Of a DNA stretch of 64,000 bases, positions 37,894 to 50,364 are shown one piece after another. Made by a program: the position numbers and the translations under genes. This DNA is from Colwellia sp. Arc7-635 (GTDB taxonomy: Bacteria; Pseudomonadota; Gammaproteobacteria; Enterobacterales; Alteromonadaceae). The notes beneath the pieces were generated by a model that was not told the DNA's origin, did not search any database, and was given only the letters and a program-made list of their open reading frames with translations. Each line of letters begins with the position of its first letter. Positions within the stretch are counted from its first letter, which is position 1. The DNA lies in assembly GCF_003971255.1 (NCBI RefSeq), contig NZ_CP034660.1, positions 1 through 64,000 on the forward strand, in the 5' to 3' direction.

Positions 37894-37997
37894 CTTCTTC
37901 ACTAAAGAAAGAGACCAAACTTAAGTTACGCTTTTTTAAGCTACTTTAAGTTTGGTTTTTTAAACCACGATTTATGCCGAATGTGTGCATTGATTGA

Positions 37998-38009
37998 GTT
38001 CTTTAACAA
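37998..38009 (+). promoter_or_regulatory. Candidate boxA in the 16S-23S spacer
   Basis: GTTCTTTAACAA lies in the 430-bp stretch between tRNA-Ala and 23S, as expected for a Nus-factor antitermination site before the 23S gene. The remaining spacer sequence should form the processing stem of pre-23S rRNA. No gene is seen in it. Confidence 0.7.
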
Positions 38010-38323
38010 TCTGGAAAGCTGATATAAATACCGGTATTTATATGGCAAACACGGTGTCGCGCTGTTGTTTGCAAATTATAAATACCAAGCTGTTGTTAAT
38101 AGGAATATCGCCTATTAATAATGGTGATTACGGGTCCTCCTCGGAAACGTAATCAACCCGGTAGTTTATTTACAGTTAGTTTACTAACCGTAATGAATTA
38201 CCACTCTTATTCAAGACACACTTTGTGTGCGTGAAAATGTCAGACTTTACAATTGCTGTGGATTAGTCTCCACGGTGTACTTTGTGTTGATTCTTTTTAA
38301 GATGAGACTACTTAGGGTTGTAT

Positions 38324-41219
<2,896 letters not shown>

Positions 41220-41389
41220 ACAACACCCAAGTAGTTTTACTGAAAAGTGACTATGAAGTGTGTATGTAGTTTGACACAGTGTAGGAATACACATCACGCA
41301 TGACAATTGTGTGAATAAGAGAAAAAACAAATGTATTTATTATCATTGAGACACGTCTTAATGAACAGCTTTCAAGATTGTACCCTTTT

Positions 41390-41507
41390 TGTCTAGCGAC
41401 AATAGCGACATGGCCCCACCTGATCCCATTCCGAACTCAGAAGTGAAACGTGTTAGCGCCGATGGTAGTGTGGGAGTTCCCATGTGAGAGTAGGACATTG
41501 CTAGACT
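41390..41507 (+). rRNA. rrf: 5S ribosomal RNA
   Basis: A gene of about 117 nt: the 5' TGTCTAGC pairs with the 3' GCTAGAC, and the internal CCGAACTCAGAAGTGAAACG and GCGCCGATGGTAGTGTGG are diagnostic for 5S. It follows 23S by about 170 bp and is the end of the operon's rRNA part. Confidence 0.96.
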
Positions 41508-41519
41508 TCTTTTCAGAAT

Positions 41520-41540
41520 ACCCAGCTAATGCTGGGTTTT
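41520..41540 (+). terminator. Hairpin after 5S rRNA
   Basis: The stem ACCCAGC / GCTGGGT with loop TAAT is followed by TTTT. It lies between 5S and tRNA-Tyr, so it may end most rRNA transcription or act as a processing hairpin with readthrough into the tRNA. Confidence 0.7.
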
Positions 41541-41549
41541 CGACCCTGT

Positions 41550-41634
41550 GGAGGGGTTCCCGAGTGGCCAAAGGGATCAGACTGTAAATCTGACGGCTCA
41601 GCCTTCGGTGGTTCGAATCCACCTCCCTCCACCA
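41550..41634 (+). tRNA. tRNA-Tyr (GTA)
   Basis: The 85-nt class II tRNA has a long variable arm, acceptor GGAGGGG / TCCCTCC, anticodon GTA in CTGTAAA and encoded CCA (ACCA at the end). It lies directly downstream of the 5S rRNA, apparently as the last gene of the rRNA operon or with its own promoter. Confidence 0.95.
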
Positions 41635-41642
41635 TCATTCTA

Positions 41643-41673
41643 AAAACCCGTAACGAAAGTTACGGGTTTTTTT
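41643..41673 (+). terminator. Terminator after tRNA-Tyr
   Basis: The 12-bp stem AAAACCCGTAAC / GTTACGGGTTTT with a GAAA tetraloop is followed by T residues, which is a strong intrinsic terminator and probably the end of the rRNA/tRNA transcription unit. Confidence 0.93.
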
Positions 41674-42206
41674 CGTTTCTGAATTTTAAATTCTCTCATG
41701 TAAATTTTAAGTGATCGCGTTCTATTGTATCAATGGGTTTTGGTATTAGGAGCAAGTTCCATTTATTACTTTATTATACTGTTCGATATTCAGCTATAAG
41801 TTAGCGTAAACTTCTATGTCACTAATTAGGTGATACATTCATTATTCAATTGATAAAACTTATACCCTTTACTTATTAGTATGTTGCTACTATTTTGATA
41901 TGTTGAGTTTGATATGTTGAGTTTGATATGTTTTTGAATTAATTTTGTATTAATGTACAATTAATAATATGATTTTTAGCTCGTTTATTCTTTGAATTAT
42001 ATCGAATTTTTTAATTTTTTTACTATTGTACTTTTTATGCTGCTTGTTACATCTATACTTGTTACATATTAGATACATTTGTCCTGTTTTGGCTATTGAT
42101 TTTAAAAATGATAATGTAGCTAGTAAATGTTTAAGTGAATACTCTTTTAGGTTAAGTACTTGTGATCTAAATAAAATTTACAATTTGTGAATTAAGGTAT
42201 GCGATT
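41674..42206. other. AT-rich intergenic region before the response regulator
   Basis: About 530 bp, strikingly AT-rich, with no gene that I can support. It contains a direct repeat with a 14-base unit at about 41895-41932 (TTGATATGTTGAGT twice, then a partial copy). It should hold the promoter of the response regulator. No mobile element, tRNA or other element is visible. Confidence 0.6.
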
Positions 42207-42911
42207 ATGAAAGAAATATTGATTATCGAAGATGATAGCTTGGTACCCGTTACTCTAAAAAGTTTATTAGAGAAAAAAGGCTTTCAGGTTAAACAAATTT
42301 TTAATGGATCCGTTGCATTACGTACAGTAATTAATACCTTTCCAGATCTCATCATATTAGATATATGCTTACCAGATGTTAGTGGTTATGAAGTATGTAA
42401 ACAGCTTAGAGAGTTTTATCAGCGCCCCATTATTTTTATTACCAGTGATGGTAATTCTGATGTAGAAATAAAATGTTTTGAAGTGGGAGGCGATGATTTT
42501 GTTTTAAAAAGCGCTCCATTTGAAGTTTTGTTTCAAAGAATAAAGCGTTTAGGTGTAAGGCCTATGAAATACCAATCTGTTGATACGCTATCCTTTGGCG
42601 AACTTAAATTCATTCCCGCTTCAACAGATTGTTTTTACAAAACAAAAGCCTTAGGTTTAACACAAGAAGAGTATGAGCTTTTTTATTTTATTGCGACTAG
42701 ACATGAAAGTGCAGTGTCGAGACAAGTCATTCTTAAAGTATTAAAAGGGTCCGATTATGATGGTGTTGATCGCTCAATTGACATAAAAATTGCTCGTATC
42801 AGAAATAAGCTCAAACTTGCAGGTCTATCTGAAAATATTATCTTATCGGTTCGTTCTAAGGGTTATCAATTTTGCTATGTAAACATCGGCGAGACTACAA
42901 CGGCTAAGTGA
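42207..42911 (+). CDS. Orphan OmpR-family response regulator
   Basis: The 234-residue protein has a receiver domain (acidic Glu8/Asp9/Asp10, phospho-acceptor Asp52 in LIILDICLPD, Thr79 and Lys101) and a C-terminal winged-helix DNA-binding domain of the OmpR type (about 130-228, ending RSKGYQFCYV). The conserved K-P of receivers is K-S here. No histidine kinase gene is adjacent, so partner and targets are unknown. AAGG lies about ten bases before the ATG, and the gene stands alone. Confidence 0.92.
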   Translation: MKEILIIEDDSLVPVTLKSLLEKKGFQVKQIFNGSVALRTVINTFPDLIILDICLPDVSGYEVCKQLREFYQRPIIFITSDGNSDVEIKCFEVGGDDFVLKSAPFEVLFQRIKRLGVRPMKYQSVDTLSFGELKFIPASTDCFYKTKALGLTQEEYELFYFIATRHESAVSRQVILKVLKGSDYDGVDRSIDIKIARIRNKLKLAGLSENIILSVRSKGYQFCYVNIGETTTAK

Positions 42912-43151
42912 ATGTTACAAGGTCATGTCAAAGCGCCTAACAAGATGATAAGTAATGATTATAAGTTTTAATGATTAGTGTTGTTAATTTTACTGTCTCT
43001 TATAAAGAAAAATCATTCAGTGATTCACTTTAATAGCCCCTAGTGCTAGACGGTTTAAGATACCCACTATCATTGCACTGAAGCCATCTATACTGTATTC
43101 TGCACCGCCGTTTGACATTGGCTCAAACCCCCAGCGAGAAGAGAATATTCT

Positions 43152-44516
43152 ATGAGTTTTACCGATTTAGGTTTATCTGCCCCGATTCAAAAAGCGATTG
43201 CGGAAAAAGGTTACGATACGCCATCACCTATTCAAGCTCAGGCTATTCCTGCTGTACTTGCTGGTAAAGACGTCATGGCTGCTGCGCAAACGGGCACAGG
43301 TAAAACGGCTGGCTTTACCTTACCTATTCTTGAACTCTTATCAAAGGGCGACAAAGTACGTCCAAACCAAGCTCGAACGCTTATTATTACCCCAACGCGT
43401 GAGCTAGCGGCACAAATAGCAGAAAATGTTGAAATGTATGGTAAGCACTTACCTTTGAAGTCAACGGTAGTATTTGGTGGTGTTAAAATTAACCCGCAAA
43501 TGCAACGCTTGCGTGAAGGGGTAGATATTCTTGTTGCAACACCGGGTCGTTTATTAGATTTATATAATCAGAAAGCGGTTCGCTTTAACCAACTAGAAAT
43601 TTTAGTACTCGATGAAGCCGACAGAATGTTGGACATGGGCTTTCTTCGCGATATCAAAAAGATTTTGTCGCTGTTACCAAAAAATCGTCAAACATTACTT
43701 TTCTCGGCTACCTTTTCTCCAGACATACGTGAACTTGCTAAAGGCCTTGTTAACGATCCCGTTGAGATTTCGATTAGCCCGAAAAATACGACAGCTGAAA
43801 CTGTTGAGCAGTTAATTTACTCAGTCGATAAAAATAGAAAATCGGCATTGCTAACACATTTAATTATCGAAAATGATTGGCAACAAGTTATCGTGTTTAT
43901 GAAAACTAAACACGGGGCAAATAAATTAACTAAACAGCTAGATGCTGCTGGTATTCAAGCTGCTGCTATTCATGGCAACAAAAGCCAAGGTGCAAGAACG
44001 AAAGCATTAGCGCAATTTAAAGAAGGCAAGATTAGCGTATTAGTTGCTACTGATATTGCTGCCCGTGGTATCGATATTGACCAGTTACCGCAAGTGGTTA
44101 ACTTTGAATTACCTAATGTTCCTGAAGATTACGTTCACCGTATTGGTCGTACTGGCCGTGCAGGTTCTAGTGGTCATGCAGTATCTTTAGTTTGTGCTGA
44201 TGAAATTGATTTACTTAATGATGTTGAGCACGTGATACAAGCTCATTTACCAAGAGAAATTGTTGCTGGTTTTGAACCTGTGCATGCTTTACCTGAATCA
44301 CGTAATTTACGCGCATTGAAACCTAAAAAGCCACGTAAATTCAAGTCAGAAGGTTCTGAGCATAAAGATGGTCAACGTTCAGGCGATAATGCTCGTGGTA
44401 ATAAGCCGACAGGTAAAAATAGACGTCATATTGGTAATAACAGTTCACCAAGCAATCCTTATGGAAATAGTGATGGTAATGGTGGCGGACGTCGCCGTGC
44501 CAATCCTAGCAAGTAA
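43152..44516 (+). CDS. DEAD-box RNA helicase, RhlE type
   Basis: The 454-residue ATP-dependent RNA helicase begins with the Q motif (PIQAQAIP) and has motif [11 protein letters not shown], Ia [40 protein letters not shown] and [12 protein letters not shown]. The last 70 residues are basic and rich in Gly, Asn and Arg, typical of RhlE-like tails that bind RNA. Such helicases are important for ribosome assembly and RNA unwinding in the cold. A 240-bp gap precedes it that may hold a long 5' leader. Confidence 0.93.
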   Translation: MSFTDLGLSAPIQKAIAEKGYDTPSPIQAQAIPAVLAGKDVMAAAQTGTGKTAGFTLPILELLSKGDKVRPNQARTLIITPTRELAAQIAENVEMYGKHLPLKSTVVFGGVKINPQMQRLREGVDILVATPGRLLDLYNQKAVRFNQLEILVLDEADRMLDMGFLRDIKKILSLLPKNRQTLLFSATFSPDIRELAKGLVNDPVEISISPKNTTAETVEQLIYSVDKNRKSALLTHLIIENDWQQVIVFMKTKHGANKLTKQLDAAGIQAAAIHGNKSQGARTKALAQFKEGKISVLVATDIAARGIDIDQLPQVVNFELPNVPEDYVHRIGRTGRAGSSGHAVSLVCADEIDLLNDVEHVIQAHLPREIVAGFEPVHALPESRNLRALKPKKPRKFKSEGSEHKDGQRSGDNARGNKPTGKNRRHIGNNSSPSNPYGNSDGNGGGRRRANPSK

Positions 44517-44523
44517 TATCGGA

Positions 44524-44549
44524 AGCAACGGGCATAACCCGTTGCTGTT
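44524..44549 (+). terminator. Probable terminator after the first DEAD-box helicase
   Basis: The 9-bp perfect stem AGCAACGGG / CCCGTTGCT with a five-base loop is followed by only a short T stretch. Position after the stop codon and between convergent genes supports a terminator role. Confidence 0.65.
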
Positions 44550-44577
44550 TACCTAAATAACGTATTGCAATTAATCA

Positions 44578-45021
44578 TCATTGTTGCGCTAGTAATTTAT
44601 CGAGATTGTTAGCAAAAGCTTGTCGATCACTTTGGCTAATCGGTGGCGCGCCACCGGTTTCAATACCACTAGAGCGAAGTGTATCCATAAAGTCACGCAT
44701 ATTGAGTCGTTGACGTATATTGCTCTCGGTGTAAAGTTCACCTCTAGGGTTAAGTGCTAAACAACCTTTTTCAACAACTTCAGCAGCTAAAGGGATGTCA
44801 GCGGTAATTACTAAATCATTGGCATCGGCCCGTTTGACAATTTCGTCGTCCGCAACATCAAAGCCTGCACTCACCTGCACAAAGCTTATAACTTTAGATG
44901 GCGGAACTTTTAAATAATGATTAGCCAGTAATGTGGTTTGTGTTTGTGTTCGCTCAGCTGCTCGAAATAATATCTCTTTAATGACTACCGGACACGAATC
45001 GGCATCAACCCAAATTTTCAT
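44578..45021 (-). CDS. YaiI/YqxD family protein (DUF188)
   Basis: The 147-residue protein of the UPF0178 (DUF188) family has the diagnostic N-terminus [16 protein letters not shown] and [12 protein letters not shown]. The acidic residues of this NYN/PIN-like fold suggest a nuclease, but the function is not established. It is a single gene on the minus strand, convergent with the helicase. Confidence 0.92.
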   Translation of the reverse strand: MKIWVDADSCPVVIKEILFRAAERTQTQTTLLANHYLKVPPSKVISFVQVSAGFDVADDEIVKRADANDLVITADIPLAAEVVEKGCLALNPRGELYTESNIRQRLNMRDFMDTLRSSGIETGGAPPISQSDRQAFANNLDKLLAQQ

Positions 45022-45141
45022 GGTTACCCTTTAAATTTTAACTATGACTTAACTGATGGTAATGTACCTTTAAATTGAGGGTATTGTAAGCGCTGTCATG
45101 CTCTCGTTAGACTGTAATTTTATTGATAAATAGGAAATACC

Positions 45142-45618
45142 ATGAATAAACCACAACGGGATATTACCCTTAGATTTTTAGCTGAGCCACATGATGTTAA
45201 CTTTGGCGGCAAAGTGCACGGTGGTGCGGTAATGAAATGGATCGATCTCGCGGCTTATGCTTGTGCAGCAGGTTGGAGTGGTCGTTATTGTGTTACTGCT
45301 TATGCTGGTGGTATTCGCTTTATAGCGCCAATTCATGTCGGCAGCTTAGTAGAAGTTGAAGCGAAAGTAATTTATACCGGTACGTCTTCTATGCATATTG
45401 CCTTAGAAGTAAATGCTTGTGATCCAAAATCATTAAATCGTCGACTAACCACTCATTGTATTGTGATTATGGTTGCTGTCGATCAAAATGGTCAATCTGA
45501 GCGTGTCCCTGAATGGGTACCAGAAACTGAAGAAGATAAACAGCAGCACGAGAGCGCAAGAAAATTAATGGAAATGCGTAAACATATCGGCGAAGAGATG
45601 CAAATTTTTGTAGAATAG
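45142..45618 (+). CDS. Acyl-CoA thioesterase (hotdog fold, YciA-like)
   Basis: The 158-residue hotdog-fold protein has the acyl-CoA thioesterase N-terminus NFGGKVHGGAVMKWIDLAAYACA and the strand pattern GGIRFIAPIHVGSLVEVEAKVIY. It should hydrolyse acyl-CoA to the free acid and CoA; chain preference is unknown. It is the first gene of a tight group with a DUF2750 gene and a helicase. About 45 bp upstream, TGTAAGCGCTGTCA resembles the LacI-type palindrome seen at 55 kb. Confidence 0.92.
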   Translation: MNKPQRDITLRFLAEPHDVNFGGKVHGGAVMKWIDLAAYACAAGWSGRYCVTAYAGGIRFIAPIHVGSLVEVEAKVIYTGTSSMHIALEVNACDPKSLNRRLTTHCIVIMVAVDQNGQSERVPEWVPETEEDKQQHESARKLMEMRKHIGEEMQIFVE

Positions 45619-45656
45619 CATCATGTCATTAAAAACAGCTTACATCAGGATTTCAT

Positions 45657-46046
45657 GTGTTAGAGCCAGAGAAAATTAAACAAGTATTACAGTTAGATGA
45701 TGCACAACGTGCGGTCTACTTTGTCAAAGAAGCGGTAGCTCAGAACGAGTTATGGATTTTAACTGATGAACATGGCTGCGTAATGCTCAACACTGAAGAA
45801 GAAGACTGTGTGCCTGTTTGGCCAAATAAAGAATTTGCCCAAGCCTGGGCAACTGATGAATGGCAAGACTGTCAGCCTGAAGCTATCTCTTTAAACAAAT
45901 GGTTTAGTCGTTGGACCCACGGTTTAGCTGATGATGAGCTGGCTATAGTGGTATTTCCAAGCCAAGACGAACAAGGATTAGTTTATTATCCTGATGAACT
46001 TGAGCATGAACTAAAGCAAAAACAACATTCGATTAAGAAGCGATAG
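45657..46046 (+). CDS. DUF2750 family protein
   Basis: The 129-residue acidic protein is of the DUF2750 type: ELWILTDEHGCVMLNTEEEDCVPVWP, FAQAWATDEWQDC and WFSRWTHGLADDELAIVVFP are recognisable. The start is GTG at 45657 with AGGA nearby. The function is unknown. It ends 6 bp before the second helicase gene. Confidence 0.85.
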   Translation: MLEPEKIKQVLQLDDAQRAVYFVKEAVAQNELWILTDEHGCVMLNTEEEDCVPVWPNKEFAQAWATDEWQDCQPEAISLNKWFSRWTHGLADDELAIVVFPSQDEQGLVYYPDELEHELKQKQHSIKKR

Positions 46047-46052
46047 ATAACC

Positions 46053-47304
46053 ATGAGTTTTTCGTCCCTAGCACTAGATAAGTCACTCACCGATGCGGTT
46101 AAAGCTTTAGGCTATGAAAGTCCAACGCCAATTCAGCAGCGCGCTATTCCTGCTATTTTAGCAAACAAAGACATCATGGCAGGAGCACAAACAGGTACGG
46201 GTAAAACGGCAGCGTTTGCTTTACCTATTCTTCAGCGTTTGAGTGAAAACATTCCAGCTGCAAGACCTATTAGAGCTTTAGTGTTAACGCCAACAAGAGA
46301 ATTGGCTCAGCAAGTTTATAAAAGCTTTGTTAGCTACGCTGAAAATACTGAGCTTAACATTGCCGTTGCTTATGGCGGTGTCAGCATTAAGCCGCAAATT
46401 GAAGCCATAGAACAAGGTGCTGATGTTCTAATCGCGACACCAGGGCGATTGCTAGATCATATAATTAATGGCAGCGTGTTGTTGATTCATCTTGAAACGA
46501 TTGTTTTTGATGAAGCGGATCGTATGTTAGATATGGGCTTTAAGGATGAGATTGACCGTATATTAAATCGTCTGCCACCAAAGCGACAGACCTTATTATT
46601 TTCGGCTACGTTCGATGACGCTATATTTAAATTAAGTAAAACGTTACTCAACGAACCTGAGCTTATTGAAGTGGGTGAGCGTAATACCGCAGCAGCCAAG
46701 GTTGAGCAAATAGTTTATACCGTGGACAGTGATCGTAAGCGTGAATTAACGTCGTTTTTAATTGGTTCAAAGAACTGGCAACAAGTGCTTATTTTTACAC
46801 GCACGAAACAAGGTGCTGATGATTTAGCGAAAGAAATGTCTAAAGACGGCATTAAAACTCAATCGATACATGGTGATAAATCACAAGGTGCGCGTGATAA
46901 AGCCTTAGCAGAGTTTAAAGCCGGTAAAACTCGAGCGTTAGTCGCAACAGACGTAGCAGCACGTGGTATCGATATTATTGATTTACGTTATGTGATCAAT
47001 TACGAGTTACCGTATATCGCAGAAGACTACATTCATCGTATCGGCCCGAACAGGTCGTGCAGGCAATGACGGCTTAGCTATCTCGTTAATGAGCCCGTCA
47101 GAAACATGGTTGTTAGAAGCGGTAGAGAAAGTACTAGATGCACGCTTAATGCAGCAATGGTTGCCAGGTTATGAACCTGACTTAACCAAAAAAGACGCGC
47201 CGGCTCGAAAAAACACCCTCGGGCAGCAAAAAAAACATGGCCGACAAAAAGCTTTTGGTGATAAAAACAAATCCAAACCGACTAACAAACATCGTCGCCG
47301 CTAA
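46053..47304 (+). pseudogene. DEAD-box RNA helicase, RhlE type, frameshifted
   Basis: The N-terminal frame (46053-47069) has all helicase motifs to [36 protein letters not shown] and ATDVAARGIDI. It then runs out in IHRIGPNRSC, whereas the next frame reads [12 protein letters not shown] and continues to a basic C-terminus. The break is one extra C in the run CCC at 47045-47047. Joined, the protein would be about 417 residues, the expected length. Nothing else is damaged, so a base-call error is likely. The gene is cotranscribed with the DUF2750 gene. Confidence 0.88.
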
Positions 47305-47344
47305 TAACTATGTCGTTTTTTAATAAAGATTATTAGCAAGTAAC

Positions 47345-47374
47345 AGCCGAATTAATGATAATTCGGCTTTTTTA
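47345..47374 (+). terminator. Terminator after the second DEAD-box helicase
   Basis: The 10-bp perfect stem AGCCGAATTA / TAATTCGGCT with loop ATGA is followed by a T run. Confidence 0.92.
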
Positions 47375-47425
47375 TGTGTATGGATATGACGCTATACGCC
47401 ATCAATTAAGTCTGTGAATATTGTG

Positions 47426-48073
47426 TTAGAGGGTAAATAAATACGCGACTAATTCATTATATTCAGCAAAGAAATTGTTTCGATCGAGTGATTTACTATC
47501 AATTAAATACTTACCGTTCACTACCATGGTTGGCACACTCGTGAGTTGACGGTTTTTCGAAAGTTCATCTTGTATTTTTTTCTCTTTTTTAGCCTGACCG
47601 ATCACCGAAAAACTTTTCATACCTTGATCGAATTTTTTCCCGTTCCCACCACTCAACACGAAGATATTACGAATATCTTTTTCATTGGAAATTGTTGCTC
47701 TGTCAGTTTGTAAATATTTAAAAACTGCCGCGGAGAATTGGCTATCAATGGTAGTTTTCTCAGCAATGATCAGCGCTTTACTTAGCATAAACTGAATGTC
47801 AGCAGAGGTTTGTCCCATAAAGTCGACATGCACTTTATTGAATTCAGCCTTTTCGGGCATGACATCTTTGAAGCCATCAAGATAAGGTTCATAAGCACGA
47901 CAAGTCGGGCAATAGTAAGAGAAGTACTCTGCCAGTTCAGGCGTTGAAGTTTTATTCGTGGCAATAACGCTATAGTGCGTACCTTCTTTAAAGGTGCCGG
48001 CAATGCTATTAAAACTTAGTGTGAATAATAGCGTTACGGCAAGCGAGGTTATTAATGTTATTACTTTTTTCAT
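47426..48073 (-). CDS. DsbA-family thiol:disulfide oxidoreductase
   Basis: The ATG at 48073 gives a 215-residue protein with a signal peptide (MKKVITLITSLAVTLLFTLSFNSIAG) and a thioredoxin fold with an inserted helical domain. The active site is CPTC (YYCPTCRAY) and the cis-proline loop is SVPTMVVNGKYLID. It should oxidise or shuttle disulfides in the periplasm. CPTC differs from the CPHC of E. coli DsbA, which would alter redox potential. A longer upstream frame is spurious, as it adds 22 residues ahead of a good signal peptide. Confidence 0.92.
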   Translation of the reverse strand: MKKVITLITSLAVTLLFTLSFNSIAGTFKEGTHYSVIATNKTSTPELAEYFSYYCPTCRAYEPYLDGFKDVMPEKAEFNKVHVDFMGQTSADIQFMLSKALIIAEKTTIDSQFSAAVFKYLQTDRATISNEKDIRNIFVLSGGNGKKFDQGMKSFSVIGQAKKEKKIQDELSKNRQLTSVPTMVVNGKYLIDSKSLDRNNFFAEYNELVAYLFTL

Positions 48074-48324
48074 ACTTATCCTTAAAGAGGTTGATAACAA
48101 AGCGGTGATGTTTTTCTGCTTAGATAATTGCCCCGACAACCATGCTTAAAATTAATGGCTCACCTGTAAGTAATTATCTGGAAAGTAGACTTTTTTTAAT
48201 TGTTAATGTTCAAAGATAAATGTAAAAATTAATGTCAGTTTACGGTTATTACTAGCCAATTGAATCGTATTTTGCTTTGATAGTAAAACTATTAAAAAAC
48301 GTAATTAGAATACAGGGAAAGACA

Positions 48325-49071
48325 ATGCGAAGTGATGAAATAGATTATAAAATTATTGGTCATTCAATGCAGTTAGTTGAAGTGACGTTAGATCCAGGAG
48401 AAACCGTTGTTGCTGAAGCCGGAGCAATGAATTACATGGAAGATGGTATCGCTTTTGAAACTAAAATGGGTGATGGATCAGATATTAACCAAGGGCTAAT
48501 GGGCAAACTTTTCTCTGCCGGTAAGCGCATGTTAACCGGTGAGTCAGCCTTTATGACTCACTTCTCTAATCAGCAACACCAACGCCGTACGGTTGCTTTT
48601 GCTGCTCCTTATCCCGGTTCTATCATTAGTGTTGATCTCGCCGCCATTGGTGGCGGCGTAACTTGCCAAAAAGATGCCTTTCTATGTGCTGCACTAGGTA
48701 CAAAAATAGATATTACTTTTAATAAGCGTTTAGGTAGTGGCTTTTTTGGTGGCGAAGGTTTCATTTTAGAGCGTTTAGAGGGCGACGGTTTAGCATTTTT
48801 GCATGCCGGTGGTACTGTTATTGAAAAAGAATTAAATGGTGAAATTCTACGCGTTGATACCGGCTGTTTGGTTGGCTTTAGTGATGGCATCGACTACGAT
48901 ATTGAACTAACTAAAGGCTTAAAAAGTATGATCTTTGGTGGTGAAGGCTTATTTATCGCCACCTTGTCTGGTCACGGTAAAGTGTGGTTGCAGAGTTTAC
49001 CTTTCTCCCGATTAGCTGATCGTATTATTCAGCATGCGCCGATACATGGTGGTAAAAACCAAGGCGAATAA
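48325..49071 (+). CDS. TIGR00266 / AIM24 family protein
   Basis: A 248-residue beta-rich protein from the ATG at 48325 (AGGGAAA upstream) has the family pattern [41 protein letters not shown] and the C-terminal [20 protein letters not shown]. The family has a jelly-roll-like trimeric fold and is related to mitochondrial AIM24, with no established enzymatic function. The in-frame ORF opening at 48277 is an unlikely extension. It stands alone. Confidence 0.9.
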   Translation: MRSDEIDYKIIGHSMQLVEVTLDPGETVVAEAGAMNYMEDGIAFETKMGDGSDINQGLMGKLFSAGKRMLTGESAFMTHFSNQQHQRRTVAFAAPYPGSIISVDLAAIGGGVTCQKDAFLCAALGTKIDITFNKRLGSGFFGGEGFILERLEGDGLAFLHAGGTVIEKELNGEILRVDTGCLVGFSDGIDYDIELTKGLKSMIFGGEGLFIATLSGHGKVWLQSLPFSRLADRIIQHAPIHGGKNQGE

Positions 49072-49106
49072 CACTGTTTAAACCTGCACTATTCTTGTTT
49101 GAAGAT

Positions 49107-49141
49107 ACTACTACTAACGTGTTTATAGCGTTAGTGGTAGT
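49107..49141. terminator. Long hairpin between convergent genes
   Basis: A 13-bp stem ACTACTACTAACG / CGTTAGTGGTAGT (one G-T pair) has a 9-base loop between the TIGR00266 gene and the minus-strand hydrolase gene. No clear T run follows, so it may be a terminator or an mRNA 3'-end stabiliser. Confidence 0.55.
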
Positions 49142-49159
49142 GTAAGCCCGTATCAGAAG

Positions 49160-50287
49160 TTAAGTTAAACGCCAAACTTGTGCTGCTTGATGACTTCTGT
49201 TGCGCAGAATATCACTGTAGGGTAAATCATCAATGCTGTGTCTTATATCTTCGTTAACCGTAGCCCATAAGTAATAATTGTGTTCTGTCACACCTCTTAC
49301 AATATTAGAGCAATTAACTTGATGAACTTTATTATGTAATTGCAAAGGTCTTGCCGCGCCATTGTGTCCCAACCTATCGACATTGCCCTTAGTGTAGTCT
49401 GATATATACATCGCCAAATCACCATTATTGTAATAAACCGTGACCCGTTTTGCTAAACGATGCAAATTAACCATAGGTTGTTCAAGTTCAAATATATTGT
49501 CATCAACATCAGGAGCACACATAAATATATGTTGAAAAAGCTGTGGTAAATGTTTTTGATTGTTAAGTTCAATTAAGGCCGTCAACGCGTGTTGTAAAAC
49601 ATAATTGCCCATAGAGTGACAAAGTAAATGTAACTGCTGACCACATTCTTTTAATGCAAGATCGCCATGTTCAGGTCTAAGTGTCATAAGAAAATCGCGC
49701 AATTTAAGAAAACCTCTTGCGACCGCTAAACTTGATTCTTCTGCATCACTACGATCAGACAAATAAGCTTTGTTTCTCATCATGTCGCCATTAGAAGGCC
49801 AAGAAAAAAGAAAGACACTTGTATCTTTTAAATCGTCGTTGTCTTGTGAATGGCGGTTTAGCATTAACTCTAAGGCCATAGCGGAAGCCGCAGCTTGAAA
49901 CCAATCAACATTAAATCCATGAATAAACACAACTAAGTCTCGTTTTGACTCCATTTGCTTTTTTAATTCTTGAAATGCAGTCGTGGAGGCAAGCTGATCA
50001 TTCAGCGGGTTTACTTTACTATCAGGCTCTTGAAAAGCTTTAATGGTATGCTTTTTTCTTAATTTTTCTTCAATATAACAGGCTAAAGCTTCACCATCGC
50101 CTATACGATTATCAACTTTTCTACTTTGGAAATATTTAACTTTATGAGCACTTACTTCCACCGTTACTCGTCCAAAACGTAAGTTGTTAGAGCGATCAGT
50201 ACTAAAATCTTGTCCGTAGTATTCAGGCGACCAACGGTGACCAATATGATTTCTATTTGTGGCGTAATACAGCGTTAAGGTGAGCAT
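49160..50287 (-). CDS. DUF900-type alpha/beta hydrolase
   Basis: The 375-residue protein resembles the DUF900 alpha/beta hydrolases: LTLYYATNRNHIG near the start, VVFIHGFNVDWFQAA (oxyanion strand) and LLCHSMGNYVLQHAL (nucleophile Ser in GxSxG-like HSMGN), then FMCAPDVDDN (candidate acidic residue). No signal peptide is seen. The substrate is unknown. It is the last of four consecutive minus-strand genes after the LacI regulator. Confidence 0.85.
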   Translation of the reverse strand: MLTLTLYYATNRNHIGHRWSPEYYGQDFSTDRSNNLRFGRVTVEVSAHKVKYFQSRKVDNRIGDGEALACYIEEKLRKKHTIKAFQEPDSKVNPLNDQLASTTAFQELKKQMESKRDLVVFIHGFNVDWFQAAASAMALELMLNRHSQDNDDLKDTSVFLFSWPSNGDMMRNKAYLSDRSDAEESSLAVARGFLKLRDFLMTLRPEHGDLALKECGQQLHLLCHSMGNYVLQHALTALIELNNQKHLPQLFQHIFMCAPDVDDNIFELEQPMVNLHRLAKRVTVYYNNGDLAMYISDYTKGNVDRLGHNGAARPLQLHNKVHQVNCSNIVRGVTEHNYYLWATVNEDIRHSIDDLPYSDILRNRSHQAAQVWRLT

Positions 50288-50364
50288 TTGAACATCCTAT
50301 TAATATAAAATAGTTCCTTATGACAATTGTAGCTAAGTTTATTCTGCAAACAAGTGATGGGTTG

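Noticed and set aside
41895-41932. 14-base direct repeat as a CRISPR or mobile element remnant
   Set aside because: There are only two and a half adjacent copies without spacers, and no inverted ends or transposase are near; it is simple tandem repetition.
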